Shown: positions 61,220 to 64,000 of the stretch, piece by piece
Position numbering within the stretch: position 1 is the stretch's first letter
Layout: each line of letters begins with the position of its first letter
Assembly (NCBI RefSeq): GCF_048320135.1
Contig: NZ_CP182947.1
Span: 3,162,001-3,226,000 of the forward strand
Origin: Ideonella_A sakaiensis_A
GTDB lineage: Bacteria > Pseudomonadota > Gammaproteobacteria > Burkholderiales > Burkholderiaceae_C
Direction of reading: 5' to 3'
Length of the DNA: 64,000 bases
The notes under the pieces: generated by a model
Databases searched by the model: none
What the model was told of the DNA's origin: nothing
What the model saw: the letters and a program-made list of their open reading frames with translations, nothing else
Made by a program: the position numbers and the translations under genes

Positions 61220-63625
61220 ATGAATCGATTTCCCGTCAGAAAGGTTGCCGTCCTCGGAGCGGGCGTGATGGGCGCGCAGATCGCCGCCCATCTGGTCAAC
61301 GTGAAGGTGCCGGTGATCCTGTTCGACCTGCCGGCCAAGGAAGGGCCGAAAAACGGCATCGTCGCGCGTGCGGTTGCCAACCTGAAGAAGCTGAAACCCG
61401 CCCCGCTCGGCAATCCCGACGATGCCGCATTGATCGAACAGGCGAATTACGAAGAGCACAGCGAGCGGCTGCGCGACTGCGACCTGATCATCGAGGCGAT
61501 CGCCGAGCGGATGGACTGGAAGCTCGATCTGTATACGAAGATCGCGCCGTTCGTCGCTCCGCATGCGATCGTCGCCAGCAATACCTCCGGGCTGTCGATC
61601 GGCATGTTGTCCGAGGTATTGCCCGACGAGATCAAGCCGCGTTTCTGCGGCATCCACTTCTTCAATCCGCCGCGCTACATGTCGCTGGTCGAACTGATTC
61701 CGGCGCCGCAGACCGAAGCCGACATCCTCGACCAGCTCGAAGTATTCGTCACCACCGCGCTCGGCAAGGGCGTCGTACGCGCGAAGGACACGCCGAATTT
61801 CATCGCCAACCGGGTCGGCATCGCCGGCATGCTGGCGACGATCATCGAGGCCGAGAAATACGGCCTCAGCTACGACGTCGTCGACGACCTGACCGGCAAG
61901 AAACTCGGCCGTGCCAGCAGCGGCACCTTCCGCACCGCCGATGTGGTGGGCCTCGACACGATGGCCCACGTGATCAAGACGCTGCAGGACAACCTCGGCG
62001 ACGATCCGTTTTTCCACACCTACCAGACACCGGCGGTCGTGACCTCGCTGATCGAGCAGGGCGCGCTCGGCCAGAAAACCGGCGCCGGTTTCTACAAGAA
62101 GGTCGGCAAGGACATCCTGCGCCTCGATCCGGCGAAAAAGGACTACGTGCCCGGCGGCGGCAAGGCCGACGAGATCGTCGCGCGGATGCTGAAGAAGCCG
62201 CCGGCCGAGCGGCTGAAGCTGCTGCGCGAATCGAGCAACCCGCAGGCGCAGTTCCTGTGGGCGATCCTGCGCGACAGCTTCCATTACAGCGCGGTCCATC
62301 TCGGCGAAATCGCCGAGAGCGCGCGCGAAGTCGACTTTGCGATGCGCTGGGGCTTCGGCATGAAGCAGGGTCCGTTCGAACTCTGGCAACAGGCTGGCTG
62401 GCTGCAGGTGGCAGAGTGGGTGAAGGCCGATATCGATGAAGGCAAGGCGCTGAGCAAGGCGCCGCTTCCTGGCTGGGTGTTCGAGGGGCCGGTCGCCCGG
62501 CTCGGCGGCGTGCACCAGCCGGACGGCTCGTGGAGCCCGGCGCATGCGCGCTTTGTCGCACCGAGCACCTTGCCGGTCTACCAGCGCCAGCATTTCCGCG
62601 AATCGGTGTTCGGCGCCGGCGCGGTCGCACCGCTGGAAGCGGGCACCGAGGTATTCCGCAATGAGGAAGTGCGCGTCTGGACGCTCGACGGCGAGGTGCT
62701 GATCGCCAGCATCACCGCGAAGCTGCACCTGATCAGCCCGACCGTCACCGAAGGCCTGCTGAAGGCGGTCGAACTGGCCGAGGAGAGTTACCAGGCGCTG
62801 GTGATCTGGTCGCCCGACGATGTCTTCTCGGCCGGCGCGAATCTCGAGGCGCTGATGCCGGTCTTCATGAAGAGCGGTGCAAAAGGCATCGCGCCGGAAG
62901 AGAAGAAGCTGCAGGACGCGATGCTGCGCATCCGCTACGCCCAGGTGCCGGTGATCTCCGCGATCCGCGGCATGGCGCTCGGCGGTGGCTGCGAGCTCGC
63001 CGTCTATTCGGCGCGCCGTGTCGCCGCGATGGAAAGCTACATGGGGCTGGTCGAGGTCGGCGTCGGCCTGCTGCCGGGTGGCGGCGGCCTGACCTACATC
63101 GCGCGGCGTGCCGCCGAGATGGCGTCTGCCGGCAACAACCCGACCGCGGTCGGCGACCTGCAGAAATTCCTCATCGACGGCTTCACCAGCGCCGCGATGG
63201 CGAAGGTCGGCACCAGTGCGCTGGAAAGCCTCAAGCTTGGTTATCTGCTGGCCAGCGACATCATCGTGCCGCACAAGGACGAATTGCTGCATGTCGCGCT
63301 GCAGCAGGCGAAGGCGATGGCGGCAAGCGGTTACCGTCCGCCGCCGCGCGCACTGTTCCCGGCCGCCGGCCGCAGCGCGATCGCGACGATCAAGGCGCAA
63401 CTCGTCAACATGCGGGACGGTGCCTTCATCAGCGCACACGACTTCCACATCGCCACATTGATCGCCGAAGTGGTGTGCGGCGGCGATGTTGATGCCGGTG
63501 CGATGGTCAACGAGGACTACCTGATGGCGATGGAGCGCCAGCGCTTCTGTTCGCTGCTCGACAACCCGAAGAGCCAGGAACGGATCATGGGGATGCTGCA
63601 GACGGGCAAGCCTGTGAGGAATTGA
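61220..63625 (+). CDS. 3-hydroxyacyl-CoA dehydrogenase/enoyl-CoA hydratase fusion (FadN type)
   Basis: 801 aa. Dehydrogenase first (NAD motif GAGVMG, 13-18; HFFNPPRYM with catalytic His; DTPNFIANR), hydratase last (oxyanion GMALGGGCELA from residue 584; EVGVGLLPGGGG). This order is opposite to E. coli FadB and equals Bacillus FadN. It performs steps two and three of beta-oxidation. The thiolase partner is not seen and may follow beyond the window. GGAG (61211-61214) precedes the ATG. Confidence 0.94.
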   Translation: MNRFPVRKVAVLGAGVMGAQIAAHLVNVKVPVILFDLPAKEGPKNGIVARAVANLKKLKPAPLGNPDDAALIEQANYEEHSERLRDCDLIIEAIAERMDWKLDLYTKIAPFVAPHAIVASNTSGLSIGMLSEVLPDEIKPRFCGIHFFNPPRYMSLVELIPAPQTEADILDQLEVFVTTALGKGVVRAKDTPNFIANRVGIAGMLATIIEAEKYGLSYDVVDDLTGKKLGRASSGTFRTADVVGLDTMAHVIKTLQDNLGDDPFFHTYQTPAVVTSLIEQGALGQKTGAGFYKKVGKDILRLDPAKKDYVPGGGKADEIVARMLKKPPAERLKLLRESSNPQAQFLWAILRDSFHYSAVHLGEIAESAREVDFAMRWGFGMKQGPFELWQQAGWLQVAEWVKADIDEGKALSKAPLPGWVFEGPVARLGGVHQPDGSWSPAHARFVAPSTLPVYQRQHFRESVFGAGAVAPLEAGTEVFRNEEVRVWTLDGEVLIASITAKLHLISPTVTEGLLKAVELAEESYQALVIWSPDDVFSAGANLEALMPVFMKSGAKGIAPEEKKLQDAMLRIRYAQVPVISAIRGMALGGGCELAVYSARRVAAMESYMGLVEVGVGLLPGGGGLTYIARRAAEMASAGNNPTAVGDLQKFLIDGFTSAAMAKVGTSALESLKLGYLLASDIIVPHKDELLHVALQQAKAMAASGYRPPPRALFPAAGRSAIATIKAQLVNMRDGAFISAHDFHIATLIAEVVCGGDVDAGAMVNEDYLMAMERQRFCSLLDNPKSQERIMGMLQTGKPVRN

Positions 63626-63641
63626 CCACCACGAGCGGCAG

Positions 63642-64000
63642 ATGGCAGCAATGACTCAGCGCAGTGACATGGGTCCCCTCTCCCGCTTGCGGGAGAGGGT
63701 CAGGGTGAGGGCCCGAGCCTTGCGCTCCCACTCCACTGACGCAGAGCGGATTCTCTGGTTCCATCTGCGTGATCGTCGGCTGGGCGGCTTCAAGTTCCGC
63801 CGCCAACACCCGGTCGGGCCATTTTTTGCGGATTTTGTTTGTATCGAAGGGCGGCTGGTGGTTGAACTCGATGGTGGCCAGCACTTCGAGTCCGGTGCGG
63901 CCGAGGCAGATCGGCAGCGCACGAGCCTGATCAATCAATTGGGTTTCGCCGTGGTTCGCTTTACCGACCGGGAGGCGCTCAAGCAGACGCAGGCTGTGCT
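63642..64000 (+). CDS. DUF559 nuclease-like protein, 5' fragment
   Basis: Runs off the window end; 119 codons visible. ATG at 63642, 63651 or 63669 possible. DAERILWFHLRDRRLGG, FKFRRQHPVGPFFADFV, VVELDGGQHFE and QRTSLINQLGFAVVRF are the DUF559 (Vsr/PDDEXK-like) signature, with Asp and Glu of the catalytic core (DFV...ELDG). The first residues (PLSRLRERVRVR) are coded by the palindromic repeat at 63676-63699. Function unproven; relatives are thought to be DNA nucleases. Confidence 0.88.
   Translation, partial: MAAMTQRSDMGPLSRLRERVRVRARALRSHSTDAERILWFHLRDRRLGGFKFRRQHPVGPFFADFVCIEGRLVVELDGGQHFESGAAEADRQRTSLINQLGFAVVRFTDREALKQTQAV
63676..63699 (+). repeat. CCCTCTCCCGC palindrome in the DUF559 gene start
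   Basis: 11-bp perfect stem with TT loop: same arms as the stem at 35106-35129 in the uvrA linker. Followed by CAGGGTGAGGG, the usual extension of this dispersed repeat. Confidence 0.85.

Overview
The window is GC-rich, gene-dense bacterial chromosome. It most likely comes from a betaproteobacterium (Burkholderiales or Rhodocyclales; I cannot place it more closely). The evidence is gene content and order: a CobW GTPase, a cysteine-depleted DksA, a STAS protein and hslVU in a row; glyQ-glyS-gmhB-plsC next to lnt-corC; a tandem double-length UvrA; and a 3-hydroxybutyrate-oligomer hydrolase, typical of polyhydroxybutyrate-storing betaproteobacteria. No rRNA, tRNA, CRISPR array, prophage or classical insertion sequence was seen.

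Layout. 1-6520 (+): livG(partial)-livF-livH-livM transporter genes, then a lipoprotein 3HB-oligomer hydrolase and an alpha/beta hydrolase. 6551-7358: a non-coding 808-bp element with perfect 61-bp inverted ends. 7432-9948: dienelactone hydrolase (-), SH3 protein (+) and metallo-beta-lactamase-fold hydrolase (+). 9950-17914 (-): housekeeping genes corC, lnt, glyQ, glyS, gmhB, plsC and a YgjP-like metallopeptidase. 18074-23704 (+): CobW, DksA, STAS, hslV, hslU. 23692-26354: coaX (-), ppk2 (+), DUF481 (-). 26563-31853 (-): MlaE/MlaD/lipoprotein cluster, a second lipoprotein and a hybrid histidine kinase. 32050-37980 (+): tandem UvrA with a repeat-derived linker.

38048-50947 is a capsule/surface-polysaccharide locus: fcl, FkbM methyltransferase, gmhA and a GT9 protein (-); kpsE-kpsM-kpsT (+); a Wza/KpsD-like exporter (-); kpsS, GT4 and a half-length kpsC (+). 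It is an ABC-dependent (group 2-like) system with Kdo-transferase-type enzymes; gmhA, gmhB and fcl suggest heptose and fucose-type sugar nucleotides.

50970-56562 (-) is the most unusual block. It is a five-gene operon with abutting or overlapping genes: an RhlB-like glycosyltransferase, a membrane-embedded serine hydrolase, a cytochrome P450, a 115-aa membrane protein and a second, paralogous hydrolase. I recognise no described pathway with this composition; it could make or remodel a hydroxylated glycolipid or terpenoid glycoside. 56743-57924 (-) holds a glycine-zipper lipoprotein and an HNH endonuclease. 58196-63625 (+) holds a TetR regulator and fatty-acid oxidation genes (acyl-CoA dehydrogenase, DUF2147 protein, FadN-type HAD/ECH fusion). 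The window ends inside a DUF559 nuclease-like gene.

Dispersed palindromic repeats recur and in three places form part of coding sequence: the UvrA linker, the N-terminus of the DUF559 gene and the N-terminus of one P450-operon hydrolase.
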